Below are positions 1 through 7,670 of a stretch of DNA of 64,000 nucleotides, in pieces. The first letter of the stretch is position 1. Each line of letters starts with the position of its first letter. A program made the translations under genes and the position numbers. Origin of the DNA: Prosthecobacter algae (GTDB taxonomy: Bacteria; Verrucomicrobiota; Verrucomicrobiia; Verrucomicrobiales; Verrucomicrobiaceae). The notes beneath the pieces are model-generated. The model had not been told where the DNA came from, did no database searches, and saw nothing but the letters and a program-made list of their open reading frames with translations. Where the stretch lies: NCBI RefSeq assembly GCF_039542385.1, contig NZ_BAABIA010000005.1, positions 1 to 64,000 of the forward strand, written 5' to 3'.

Positions 1-119
1 ATGCGGCAACGCAGAACTCGGTCTTCAGGCATGCATTAAACAACGGCCTAGAGCGAGCACGTTCAAGGCGCAAATGCGGTTCGAAGGCTAAGTCGATAAA
101 AAAGTGTGAAGATCACAAA

Positions 120-151
120 AAAGCCCCGCCTTCTCACGAGGGCGGGGCTTT
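120..151 (-). terminator. Rho-independent terminator
   Basis: The arms AAGCCCCGCC and GGCGGGGCTT form a ten-base-pair stem. On the minus strand a run of six T follows the stem. It lies 24 bases past the stop codon of the small lipoprotein gene and would end the leftward phage-like operon. Confidence 0.8.
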
Positions 152-174
152 GATGAGGGACATCGACCGCTAGA

Positions 175-363
175 TCACGGTCGCACGTTGACGGGCTGTT
201 TGGCGCTGGTGGCTTGAACGGGGGGCGGAACAGGCTTGGGCGCGATGGTGAAGAAGTAGCCGCCGCTACTGGTACCAGCAGAGTAGTCGAACTGTTTGGC
301 GAGTTCGCAGGAGCTGAGGGCGGCGGCAAGGGCGAGGATGCTGAGGAGCTTGATTGCTTTCAT
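175..363 (-). CDS. Small lipoprotein
   Basis: This 62-residue protein starts with two lysines and a hydrophobic stretch that ends in the lipobox LSSC, with the lipidated cysteine at residue 19. The mature part is about 43 residues and is rich in proline near its end, with no family I recognise. It is the last gene of a leftward series that includes a holin-like and a tail-fibre-like gene. Small lipoproteins at this place in phages can act in lysis (outer spanin) or in superinfection exclusion. Either role is inference, because the sequence shows only membrane anchoring. A terminator follows directly. Confidence 0.65.
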   Translation of the reverse strand: MKAIKLLSILALAAALSSCELAKQFDYSAGTSSGGYFFTIAPKPVPPPVQATSAKQPVNVRP

Positions 364-398
364 GGCAACGGACGCGGGGTGTCAAATCACTAGGCAGA

Positions 399-806
399 TT
401 ACGGCAGCGTAGGTTTGCCAATCCGATCTTCGATCAGCTTCCGCGTAACGGACTTGTAATGATCCGTCTGTTCTTTGGTGAGGCCGATCAGGATGGCCAT
501 GTCTTCACGGGCAGCGGAGAGGGCGGCGTTCATCTTGTCTTCGCGCTCTTCCACATCCCGCTTATGAGCTGCCCATGTCTCGACGATCTCGCGCCTGTAA
601 TCAGCCACCTCGCTTTTGTGATCCTTCTGCTGCTGAAGGTAGAGCCTGCCGATGTAAACGAGAGCGATCAAGAGCAACACTTTCAAACTCAAATCCTCCC
701 AGCCTTTGTAGTCGCCAGAGATGTCAGCCAGGAAGGTGCCCAGGCCCAAAGCTGAAGCGATGGCCAGCTTGATTTCAAACGCGAGATTATCGAATTGCTG
801 TAGCAT
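399..806 (-). CDS. Holin-like membrane protein with coiled coil
   Basis: The 135-residue product has two hydrophobic segments in its first half, at about residues 12-32 and 43-58. A long charged helical stretch (about 60-120) follows, rich in E, K, R and Q and consistent with a coiled coil. It lies between a small exported protein and a lipoprotein at the end of the phage-like operon. Size, membrane segments and place fit a holin or another lysis-cassette protein. I see no family motif that settles this, so the name is provisional. Confidence 0.5.
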   Translation of the reverse strand: MLQQFDNLAFEIKLAIASALGLGTFLADISGDYKGWEDLSLKVLLLIALVYIGRLYLQQQKDHKSEVADYRREIVETWAAHKRDVEEREDKMNAALSAAREDMAILIGLTKEQTDHYKSVTRKLIEDRIGKPTLP

Positions 807-823
807 ATTCTAACCAATGTTTG

Positions 824-1393
824 TTATTCGCCCTTGGCGGCGTCCCAGAGGGCTTTGTAGTGCAGGCCGTAGGAGACCATGATCTGTCGGAAGCGCAGCG
901 TGGTGACAACGTGCAGCTGGTCACTCGCATCAGCGATACTCTGCGGAGTGGCATCTGTGATCAGGCCCAGGGCCTGGGCTTCACGAACTAGATTGAGCAT
1001 CTGAGTGAACTGCGACCGATCCCGATCCTTGAGGCTGAGAACGAAGCCTTCAGGCTGGACGGTGTAGCCCACTGCAAGGGCATCAGCGGCTAGCTCACGC
1101 GCTGTCTTTAAACGCACTTCCCATTGCCTTTCCACACGATCCGCAAACCAAACCACTTTGGGTTCTGCCACTTCGTTGGAAGCCACTTCAGGAGCTGGTG
1201 TCTTGATCAAAGGAACCACTTGAGGCGGCTGCCAGACCGCCAGGAGCGGCACGCGTAGAACCTCCAGATCTGGCACGCCCTGCTCATCCACAGGCAGGGT
1301 GACGAGCGTGAAGGTATCCGTGCGGCCAAACTGCTTGTAGTCATCAGCTTGGCAGAAGGCGCAAAGGAGAAGGAAAAGAAGGAAGGATTTCAT
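824..1393 (-). CDS. Exported phage-associated protein, DUF4376-like C-terminus
   Basis: The 189-residue protein begins with a short signal peptide (KSFLLFLLLCAFCQA). The middle is proline- and valine-rich. The last 70 residues (about 115-189) are helical, with an arrangement that reminds me of the DUF4376 domain found at the end of phage tail-fibre assembly proteins; I cannot confirm that without a profile search. It starts four bases after the stop of the tail-fibre-like gene, so the two are translated from one message. A role in assembling or decorating the fibre would fit, but the signal peptide is unusual for an assembly chaperone. Confidence 0.45.
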   Translation of the reverse strand: MKSFLLFLLLCAFCQADDYKQFGRTDTFTLVTLPVDEQGVPDLEVLRVPLLAVWQPPQVVPLIKTPAPEVASNEVAEPKVVWFADRVERQWEVRLKTARELAADALAVGYTVQPEGFVLSLKDRDRSQFTQMLNLVREAQALGLITDATPQSIADASDQLHVVTTLRFRQIMVSYGLHYKALWDAAKGE

Positions 1394-1397
1394 GATC

Positions 1398-4136
1398 TTA
1401 GTAGGCTAGTTCCACGATGTCGGCACGCATTACTGAGCGCCAGTTTTCGGAGGCGATGTTGGTCACCTTAACGTCCAAGGCATCGTTGGTGTCATCGGCC
1501 GTGATGGTGATGTCGGTCGCTGCATTGGATTCGTAATCGGTGCCCACGGTGGCCACATCCAGAAGCGTCGTCGTGCCGCTCACATTCTTAATGATGATAT
1601 GCCTGGTATAACGATAAGCATCGCCGCCCGTGGACTTGCCCCCGATAACCATAATTTGGATCCCCATCACCTTACCAGCCGGGATAGTGAACCGGGAGGC
1701 CGAGCCGTTGAGAAAGAGCGTTGTAGGCGTGGCACCAGTCGTGTTGTTGCGAGCGACAAGAGCGCCCGCCTGGGCATCGCCAGTCGCACTGAAGATGCCC
1801 GCCGCCCATGCATCCATCCCAAATCGATCCGACAAAGCACCCGTGCCACCCGCACGGCCATGTTCCGCCGTGACTGAATTCGATTGGCCTCCCCCGATGA
1901 AACCAAATTGTGCGCTCACAGAATTACCGATGCCCGCAAACACACCCGCATAGTTTGAGGACGCGGTCGCCTGATAGCCGATGGCCTGGCTACCCGTGCC
2001 CCCGGTCGCTGAGGCCAGATACCCGCCCGCCATCCCATAGTTCCCTGTGGACCTGGAATATCGTCCCCAAGTGATGGAAGAAGTGCCGCTGGCAGTATCG
2101 GCTGCAGCGTTACGGAATGGCCCTTGCAGATCAATGGAGTAAGAACCCAACTTATTGCCCCCGGTCGCCGTACCATCCGACTCGCCGTAAAGCTTGAAGC
2201 CGCCCGTGCCTTTCGGAGTGAGGACTAGGTCCACATTCGTTGTCCCACTTGTCACCGTCAGCTCGGCTGCATTGATGGTATTGTTCGGCGATGCCGTATT
2301 GAGCGTTTCTGTGATGTTGGTTAGGCCCGATCCTCCTGAGGGTGCCGCCCACTTCATGCCCTTCGTCTCAGCGCTATCTGCCGTCAAGACGTGGGTATTG
2401 GTCCCCACGCCAAGGTCTACCCAGTTCGTCCCATCGCCCACGATCAGACGGCCTTTGGTAGGTGCGAGGCCTGCTACGTCTGCGAGCTGCGCATCGTAGG
2501 CCTGGACGTTGGTGCCGATGGCTAGGCCGAGGGCCGTCCGTGCAGCGCTCTCCGTAGTGGCCCCGGTGCCACCGCTGGCGATGTTCAGGGTGCCGCCCAG
2601 GGACAGCGTGCCGCTCGAGGTGATTGGTCCTCCCGTGAGCGTCATCCCGGTGCTACCACCACTACCCGATACGCTCGTCACAGAACCGACGCCCGTCGTG
2701 GTCCAGCTCGTCGTGCCGTCTGCATTGGTCGTCAGCACTTGGCCAAGGGTTCCAAAGCCGGAATACGGCTGAATCAGAAGCCGTCCGGGCTTGCGTGGCA
2801 GCATGATCTCCTCGCCATCGCCTGCAAACGGATCAGCGACAAGATGCTGCGAGTGATAGCTCACTTCTGGGGCATCTGGATAATCAGGATTGAAGAAGAA
2901 CCTAATGCCCTGCGAGCCACCCCCGCTGGGAGCGTCTAACATGATGGGGATACCATATGCGTCATCGACCTGGTATCCAGACACGGCGGTGAGCCTCCCC
3001 TTGGCATCCACGGTAAAACCTGCAATCTCATGCGTGCCTGGCGAGACACCTGTGGAAGCCAGCGTGGTGGCCACCGATCCCGTGCCAGATCCCGTGACAT
3101 CGCCTGTCAGTGCAGTGATGCCACTGCCGCCAGAAACGGTGCCCCATTTGATGCCTTTTGTCTGCGCACTGTCTGCGATCAGCGCTTGCCCATCGGTGCC
3201 CACGGCGAGGTCCACAAAGCTGGTGCCGTTTCCAACCAGCAGGCGACCTTTCGTCGGAGATAGTGCTGAGATGTCAGCCAGACTGTTCGCATAAGCCTGC
3301 ACATTAGAACCAATCACCAGCCCCAGGGCGGCCCGGCCTCCGGCCTCCGTCGTTGCACCCGTGCCACCGTTGCTAATAGGCAGGGCACCCGTCACATCCC
3401 CGGTTAGGTCAATGATGGACCCTAGCACGGTCGTGTCCGGGTCGTAAGGCTGGACATCTACCCCTAGCTCCAAACCAAGCGCGGCGCGGGCATCGGTCGC
3501 ATTTGCGCTCCCCGTTCCACCGTTGATGATCGGCAGCGTATCCGCTACCTCACTGGCCAGACTGATCGTATTGCCCAGGATGGTCGTATTAGCATTGTAA
3601 GCCTGCACATGAGTGCCGATCACCAACCCCGCCAGGGTCCGCAGACCTGAGTCATTCGCCGCCTCCAGCAGGCCGCGTCCATAGCTCGTCGTCGTCAGCG
3701 CTGCGATGTTCGTGAGATCCGAATCCAACGGCTGATAGCCCGCCACCGCTGCCGAGGTGGTGAGGTAGGAGGAAAGGTCACTGGTGAGAGCCACCGTCCC
3801 TGCGAGATCCCGCCAAGTGATTGTCCGGCCCGTGGTCAACGTCCCGGCGAAGGTCATCGTGCCACCCGTCAGCGTGCTCGCGAAATTCGTCAGCCCACCG
3901 CCACCTCCACTGCCAAACCCCAAGACGGTGCTTCCATCTTCAGCTTGGATAGTGGCCCCGGCTTTGATGATCAACGTGCCGCCGCTGGAGATCTCAATCG
4001 TTTTCCCGGTGGGCAGTTTAAAGCCTGCCGTCAGGTTTCCGGCAGATTTCGTTTTCACCACAGGCTCGGTGTTTTGAGCGGATGCCGAGCCATATAAGGC
4101 CAGGCCTAGCAGGATATTCAGGAGGGTCTTTTTCAT
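1398..4136 (-). CDS. Tail-fibre-like repeat protein
   Basis: The 912-residue product starts with a hydrophobic leader ending in SASAQ, then a region with ISSGGTLIIKAGATI. The centre (about residues 130-600) has at least six imperfect copies of a unit with the pattern GGTGATTE..AR.ALGL.IG.NVQAY, followed by blocks such as LADISALSPTKGRLLVG. This periodic Gly/Thr/Ala-rich pattern is typical of long phage tail fibres and similar trimeric stalks. The C-terminus (about 640-912) is less repetitive and could be the receptor-binding tip. Its start codon overlaps the stop of the preceding gene by one base (TGATG). An alternative is a secreted verrucomicrobial repeat protein, because it carries what looks like a signal peptide. 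Confidence 0.6.
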   Translation of the reverse strand: MKKTLLNILLGLALYGSASAQNTEPVVKTKSAGNLTAGFKLPTGKTIEISSGGTLIIKAGATIQAEDGSTVLGFGSGGGGGLTNFASTLTGGTMTFAGTLTTGRTITWRDLAGTVALTSDLSSYLTTSAAVAGYQPLDSDLTNIAALTTTSYGRGLLEAANDSGLRTLAGLVIGTHVQAYNANTTILGNTISLASEVADTLPIINGGTGSANATDARAALGLELGVDVQPYDPDTTVLGSIIDLTGDVTGALPISNGGTGATTEAGGRAALGLVIGSNVQAYANSLADISALSPTKGRLLVGNGTSFVDLAVGTDGQALIADSAQTKGIKWGTVSGGSGITALTGDVTGSGTGSVATTLASTGVSPGTHEIAGFTVDAKGRLTAVSGYQVDDAYGIPIMLDAPSGGGSQGIRFFFNPDYPDAPEVSYHSQHLVADPFAGDGEEIMLPRKPGRLLIQPYSGFGTLGQVLTTNADGTTSWTTTGVGSVTSVSGSGGSTGMTLTGGPITSSGTLSLGGTLNIASGGTGATTESAARTALGLAIGTNVQAYDAQLADVAGLAPTKGRLIVGDGTNWVDLGVGTNTHVLTADSAETKGMKWAAPSGGSGLTNITETLNTASPNNTINAAELTVTSGTTNVDLVLTPKGTGGFKLYGESDGTATGGNKLGSYSIDLQGPFRNAAADTASGTSSITWGRYSRSTGNYGMAGGYLASATGGTGSQAIGYQATASSNYAGVFAGIGNSVSAQFGFIGGGQSNSVTAEHGRAGGTGALSDRFGMDAWAAGIFSATGDAQAGALVARNNTTGATPTTLFLNGSASRFTIPAGKVMGIQIMVIGGKSTGGDAYRYTRHIIIKNVSGTTTLLDVATVGTDYESNAATDITITADDTNDALDVKVTNIASENWRSVMRADIVELAY

Positions 4137-4852
4137 CAGGCAATTTCTTTCCAGGTCTTGAGATTTTCAGCCGAGCGGTCGTCAGGGAGGATGGTTCCAG
4201 CAGGCACATCCTCGACGTCTTCATCATCAGGATCCGCGTATAACAAAAAGTGTCGTCGCACATCACGCTCGCCATCATGGATGATGACTTGAATCAGCGT
4301 GCGAGCTGACAGAGACACCGTAGGGATGCCATCCAGCTTCGTCGCACCGCCGCCCGTTAGGCCGATGATGTCAGCATAGTAAGGCACCGTGCGGGCCGGG
4401 TTTGGAACGGGATTCGGGATGTCGCCAGGCTCGATGTAAGCATTGACGATGAAGAGCGCGAAGGGATAGCTACGGCGCGGGACATCCTCGCCCGTGGGGG
4501 TCCACTCAATCTGCGCCATCACCTGCAGGCGATCCTTACCCTCGATCAAGGCCCGGAGGTCCACACCATCGACGAGGCAGGTAAACAGATAGCGGCTCGC
4601 TTCAGCGGATCCTGAGGCCACCCACGCGGCATCCATCACAAGCGGATCTTCCGTGTGCTTCTGAGGCTGCTTGATCACCAGCATGCCGGCCGTGGCCACA
4701 TCCACCGCGAAAGGCACCTCGGCTTGCAGAAAGGCAACGCTCAAATTCAGCGCCGTCCCCAGCAAGGCCTCCAGTGCAGGCGCTGCATTGTCCACATTCG
4801 AAGCCTGCACTCGGCCGGTGGCGTGATTGATGAAAACGGGTTGAGCATCCAC
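4136..4852 (-). CDS. Phage-associated protein of unknown function
   Basis: The 238-residue protein is acidic at the C-terminus (DPDDEDVEDV) and has no signal peptide or membrane segment. I do not recognise a family. Regular hydrophobic strands (about 30-60 and 85-175) suggest a beta-rich virion protein, such as a baseplate or fibre-connector part. It lies directly upstream of the tail-fibre-like gene with a TGATG overlap, so the two are probably made together. A 24-base perfect palindrome lies 27 bases before its start codon and may control the operon. Confidence 0.5.
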   Translation of the reverse strand: MDAQPVFINHATGRVQASNVDNAAPALEALLGTALNLSVAFLQAEVPFAVDVATAGMLVIKQPQKHTEDPLVMDAAWVASGSAEASRYLFTCLVDGVDLRALIEGKDRLQVMAQIEWTPTGEDVPRRSYPFALFIVNAYIEPGDIPNPVPNPARTVPYYADIIGLTGGGATKLDGIPTVSLSARTLIQVIIHDGERDVRRHFLLYADPDDEDVEDVPAGTILPDDRSAENLKTWKEIA

Positions 4853-4878
4853 GCTCCCCCCGTCATGTCAAAGCGCCC

Positions 4879-4902
4879 GAGGGTTAACACGTGTTAACCC
4901 TC
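4879..4902. promoter_or_regulatory. 24-bp perfect palindrome, likely operator
   Basis: The half GAGGGTTAACAC is followed directly by its exact reverse complement, with no loop bases. It fills the gap between the stop of the 140-residue gene and the start of the 238-residue gene, 27 bases upstream of that start. The lack of a loop and of a T-run argues for a protein-binding site rather than a terminator. Confidence 0.6.
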
Positions 4903-4903
4903 C

Positions 4904-5326
4904 CTAGTTCATCTCCCAGAAGCTCACACAGGCCCCAGCCTTGACCGTGATGGCACTGCCGGAAACTTCGCTGGCGAACCGGGCGATCACATCCCCATCC
5001 GCGCTAGGCTTCACCGTGCCTTTGATGATGGCCACATTACCGGCCGCTAAGCTGGTGGCACCTGCTCCCGCAGGCGTGTCATACCGGGCGCACACCGCCG
5101 CCAACACAGGCCGCCCTTCCTCCCGATGGTTCTTCGCCTTCACAAGCCATTCTTTGGCCGCCATGCAGTACCCGCCAAACTGCGCCCAAGCATGAGCCAC
5201 ACTGCCCGGCGGAATCTTACCCGGCCCCTTGCTCGGCTTATTCTTCGCCGCCACCACCGGGCCGCGCCCGCTCGGCTTCCGACGTTTGTTTGCCGCTCCC
5301 GCGACCGCTGCATTCATGTAGCTCAT
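4904..5326 (-). CDS. Small basic phage-associated protein
   Basis: The 140-residue product has a lysine/arginine/proline-rich N-terminal third (about residues 12-40) and then a more ordered part with alternating hydrophobic residues (about 45-140). No family is recognised. The basic start could bind nucleic acid. The C-terminal part, rich in Gly, Ala and Val strands, resembles small virion decoration proteins only in composition. It lies between the antirepressor gene and the virion-like operon on the same strand. Confidence 0.45.
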   Translation of the reverse strand: MSYMNAAVAGAANKRRKPSGRGPVVAAKNKPSKGPGKIPPGSVAHAWAQFGGYCMAAKEWLVKAKNHREEGRPVLAAVCARYDTPAGAGATSLAAGNVAIIKGTVKPSADGDVIARFASEVSGSAITVKAGACVSFWEMN

Positions 5327-5365
5327 AATTCGGATGTGTGTTTTGTTGGTTAGGCACGTTTCCCA

Positions 5366-6226
5366 TCACGCTCTCAGCGACAGTTCCGGATCTTCGCGCC
5401 GGATCTCACAGGCCGCGTTTCGGCTCCGCCGCCGCAGGTGCAGCACGTAGCCCCCAGGAAAGGTTCGCCCTTCAAAGCGACAGCACAGACGGCCAAACGC
5501 ACTCCGCTCGCTGGGCAGGGACTGCCCGCTGGCCAGCATCCGGGGAAACAGGTTCAGGCTCTTCGCCAACTCGCGTAGCGTTTCCGCAGGCATCGGCTTT
5601 AGCCCATAGGCCCGGAATCCCTCTTCCAGCAGACGCTGAAACTCCGCTTCATCCAGATCCAGCACACTGGCCACCGGCTTGCAGCTCTGCAAAACATCCA
5701 GCAGCAGCAGCCGAGGAAACGCGAACAGCCGCCCCAGGCCGGGCCGTTCCACCGTCGAAGTCACCACCCCCATCGCCTTGCAGTAGCGGCGCGCCAGTTG
5801 CCCCAGCTCAATCTTTTTCTCCAGGCTCCAGCCCGCACAGTGATCCCGCACAAACGAAAGCAAAGTCACCGATTCCCCCTCGCCTCCACCATCCACCACA
5901 AAGCTCCCCGTCTGGCGAATGGCCGGCAAAACTTCCGATGTCACCCACTTGCGAAACACCTTCGCCTCAGGCTTGCGACTCTTGAAGATCAGCGCATACA
6001 GGCCGGATTCAGAGATGATGTTGAAAACCTTAGCCCCAGGACTGCCAGGCCGACCCTCGGGATTATCTAGGGTCGCTTTCTCATCTTCATCCAAAGCCTT
6101 AACCGCATCACTCGGATTCTGGATTTCCAAAGCTCGACAGACATCGACAGCCACAAACCAAGGCTCTTGCCCACGCATCATCACGCGGATCGGAGCACTG
6201 TTGAAGTCGAAGATTTCAAGGCTCAT
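5366..6226 (-). CDS. Bro-N domain antirepressor-like protein
   Basis: Residues 1-110 of this 286-residue protein match the Bro-N domain by eye. They include the pieces PWFVAVDVCRALEI, KVFNIISESGLYALIFKSRK and FRKWVTSEVLPAIRQTG, which are hallmarks of phage antirepressors. The C-terminal part (about 130-286) is different and unassigned; it has a leucine-rich helical section followed by an arginine-rich tail. Such proteins usually bind DNA or a repressor and switch the element between dormancy and activity. It shares its strand with the downstream virion-like genes. Confidence 0.8.
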   Translation of the reverse strand: MSLEIFDFNSAPIRVMMRGQEPWFVAVDVCRALEIQNPSDAVKALDEDEKATLDNPEGRPGSPGAKVFNIISESGLYALIFKSRKPEAKVFRKWVTSEVLPAIRQTGSFVVDGGGEGESVTLLSFVRDHCAGWSLEKKIELGQLARRYCKAMGVVTSTVERPGLGRLFAFPRLLLLDVLQSCKPVASVLDLDEAEFQRLLEEGFRAYGLKPMPAETLRELAKSLNLFPRMLASGQSLPSERSAFGRLCCRFEGRTFPGGYVLHLRRRSRNAACEIRREDPELSLRA

Positions 6227-6258
6227 AAAATCGAAGGCTTATTGATTTTGATTGCCTA

Positions 6259-6453
6259 TTAAGCAGCCATCTCAGGCTTAGTGAGCTGCATCAGGACAAC
6301 CTTCCCGGTCTGCCTTCTTTCTGAGATGACGCGGATCATGCCCTGACGGAGCAAATCAGCGACAGACACCCCCGTTTCCTGCGAAAGAGCCTCTGCGGGC
6401 TCATTCAATTCAGGCGGAAGCGTCACAGTGGTTCTAGCGGCTTGTTTCTTCAT
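6259..6453 (-). CDS. Ribbon-helix-helix regulator, CopG/Arc type
   Basis: I place the start at 6453 (MKKQAARTTVTLPPEL), giving 64 residues. An upstream in-frame ATG would run through the palindrome. The N-terminal strand TTVTLPPEL followed by two helices, the second containing GVSVADLLRQGM, is the ribbon-helix-helix pattern, so it should bind DNA as a dimer. The gene starts four bases from a 24-base palindrome and faces a divergent gene, which suggests autoregulation. It could also be an antitoxin, but no toxin gene lies next to it. Confidence 0.65.
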   Translation of the reverse strand: MKKQAARTTVTLPPELNEPAEALSQETGVSVADLLRQGMIRVISERRQTGKVVLMQLTKPEMAA

Positions 6454-6456
6454 GGC

Positions 6457-6480
6457 GTTATCAATGTTAACAATGATAAC
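6457..6480. promoter_or_regulatory. Imperfect 24-bp palindrome in divergent promoter region
   Basis: The left half GTTATCAATGTT and right half AACAATGATAAC are complementary at 11 of 12 positions. The site lies directly upstream of the ribbon-helix-helix gene and shares the central GTTAAC with the next palindrome. It is the best candidate operator for that regulator. Confidence 0.6.
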
Positions 6481-6504
6481 GCTGACGGCAAACACTTTTT
6501 GATG

Positions 6505-6520
6505 ACAAAGTTAACTTTGT
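6505..6520. promoter_or_regulatory. 16-bp perfect palindrome upstream of divergent gene
   Basis: ACAAAGTT is followed by its exact complement AACTTTGT, 18 bases before the start codon of the rightward gene. It is centred on GTTAAC like its neighbour 24 bases away, so both could be read by the same dimeric regulator. Confidence 0.55.
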
Positions 6521-6538
6521 GATGAATCCATCAGAGCC

Positions 6539-6904
6539 ATGAGTAAAAAAGACGCCCGCACATTAGGGCTGCGACTAGATGCCAATGACACATCTCGCGT
6601 AGCAAAATTTGAAAATGAAACCTCAATAGAGGGCGTCTCCCTCGCCCGAGCCGCTTTAAAGGCCGCCCTTGATTGCTACGAGGAAAACGGAGAGATAAGC
6701 GTCCCTCTGCGCTTCAGTATTGCACCGTCAAAGCAGCAAGCCCCAACCGTGAAACCGGGGCAGAATGCCAAACCTGTCGATTTCTCCAACATTACACCAC
6801 TTCCGAAGCAGCATCTCGCCGCCGAAGACGAAGGGTCGGTGGAAGCCGATCAGTCGCAGCCGAAGAAGGTCAGCTATACCTCTGGCAAACGCAAGAAGGC
6901 CTAA
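6539..6904 (+). CDS. Small putative DNA-binding protein
   Basis: The 121-residue protein opens with a stretch (about residues 8-55: LGLRLDANDTSRVAKFENET, then helices with LARAALKAALDCYEE) that resembles a ribbon-helix-helix or Arc-like domain. The rest is charged, low in complexity, and ends in GKRKKA. It is divergent from the small regulator gene across two palindromes. No family is assigned. A role in control of the element, or as an accessory DNA-binding protein, is inferred only from shape and place. Its stop codon lies inside a copy of the GCCTAAC motif. Confidence 0.5.
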   Translation: MSKKDARTLGLRLDANDTSRVAKFENETSIEGVSLARAALKAALDCYEENGEISVPLRFSIAPSKQQAPTVKPGQNAKPVDFSNITPLPKQHLAAEDEGSVEADQSQPKKVSYTSGKRKKA

Positions 6905-6939
6905 CGACGCCTAACCAATCATCCAACATCATCCCCTTC

Positions 6940-6970
6940 AAAAGCCCGTGGTAAAACCCACGGGCTTTTT
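6940..6970. terminator. Bidirectional terminator between convergent genes
   Basis: AAAAGCCCGTGG and CCACGGGCTTTT form a twelve-pair stem around a short A-rich loop. T-runs follow on both strands. It serves the rightward small gene and the leftward GYF-domain gene, whose stop codon lies inside the T-run. Confidence 0.8.
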
Positions 6971-7487
6971 ATTGTGATGCCGCCAAAAGTCTCAGCGAAA
7001 CAAACTGCAAGCCACCAATGATCAATGGTGCAAAGATCCAGACTCTCACGAGGTTCCAAATCCCGCTCGACGCCTGCCCTTTCGACATTTGCATCAAGCA
7101 TAGCGCGGTGGCCACCATTGCCCACACACTCCACACGACATAGGCGAATAGGCCGATCAAAGGGACCAACCCTGTAAGGCAGATCACAGTGGTCACTACG
7201 TTAATGGCCAAGCCATAACCCTTTGCCAGCTCTGTATCCCGCTGGCGCATTGCCTCCTCAAAGGAAGCCTCGCGCCGCGCTGCAGCAGGTTTAGGCGTCA
7301 TCTGCCGATGCAGCGCCTCCTCATGATCCAGCTCATCCACGAGCGGCAGCCAATCCGTCTCCCCTTGCCGACAGATCTGAGCCGTGGCCATCGCCTGGCC
7401 AGCCTCATACATCCGCTTGAGTTGTCCCATCGCATACGGCCCCTCGGCTGGGGATGCGCCATCTCTGGAAAGCCAATACACATTCAT
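6969..7487 (-). CDS. GYF_2-domain membrane protein
   Basis: Residues 1-55 (NVYWLSRDGASPAEGPYAMG, then a conserved-looking W and L pattern ending ETDWLPL) match the GYF_2 / DUF4339 module that often sits at the N-terminus of bacterial membrane proteins. The C-terminal half has two to three hydrophobic segments (about residues 95-120, 122-140 and 150-165). The protein is 172 residues. GYF_2 domains are thought to bind proline-rich peptides or mark membrane-linked assemblies, but the partner is unknown. The gene lies between the element's regulators and its integrase and may be cargo. Confidence 0.65.
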   Translation of the reverse strand: MNVYWLSRDGASPAEGPYAMGQLKRMYEAGQAMATAQICRQGETDWLPLVDELDHEEALHRQMTPKPAAARREASFEEAMRQRDTELAKGYGLAINVVTTVICLTGLVPLIGLFAYVVWSVWAMVATALCLMQMSKGQASSGIWNLVRVWIFAPLIIGGLQFVSLRLLAASQ

Positions 7488-7558
7488 CTAAGAAACATCT
7501 CCTGCCAAACGTGCAGGATGCAAGTATGAAATTCGCCCTACCCGCAGGCCCGCTAAAG

Positions 7559-7667
7559 GTAGGGCGCATTGTCCCAATGCGCAGCCTTCCCCGGCCCGGT
7601 AGGGCGCATTGTCCCAATGCGCAGCCTTCCCCGGCCCGGTAGGGCGCATTGTCCCAATGCGCAGCCC
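7559..7667. repeat. Triplicated 40-bp direct repeat with hairpins
   Basis: A 40-base unit starting GTAGGGCGCATTGTCC is present twice in full (7559-7598 and 7599-7638) and a third time in part (from 7639). Each copy holds the inverted repeat GCGCATTG-tcc-CAATGCGC. The array lies just past the integrase stop codon. No coding potential is seen in it. Confidence 0.85.
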
Positions 7668-7670
7668 GCC

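Noticed and set aside
4879-4902. Rho-independent terminator
   Set aside because: The palindrome has no loop bases, is A+T-rich in the arms and lacks a T-run.
6259-6904. Toxin-antitoxin pair
   Set aside because: The two small proteins are divergent and both look DNA-binding; no toxin fold is seen.
7559-7667. CRISPR array
   Set aside because: The units abut with no unique spacers and no cas genes are nearby.
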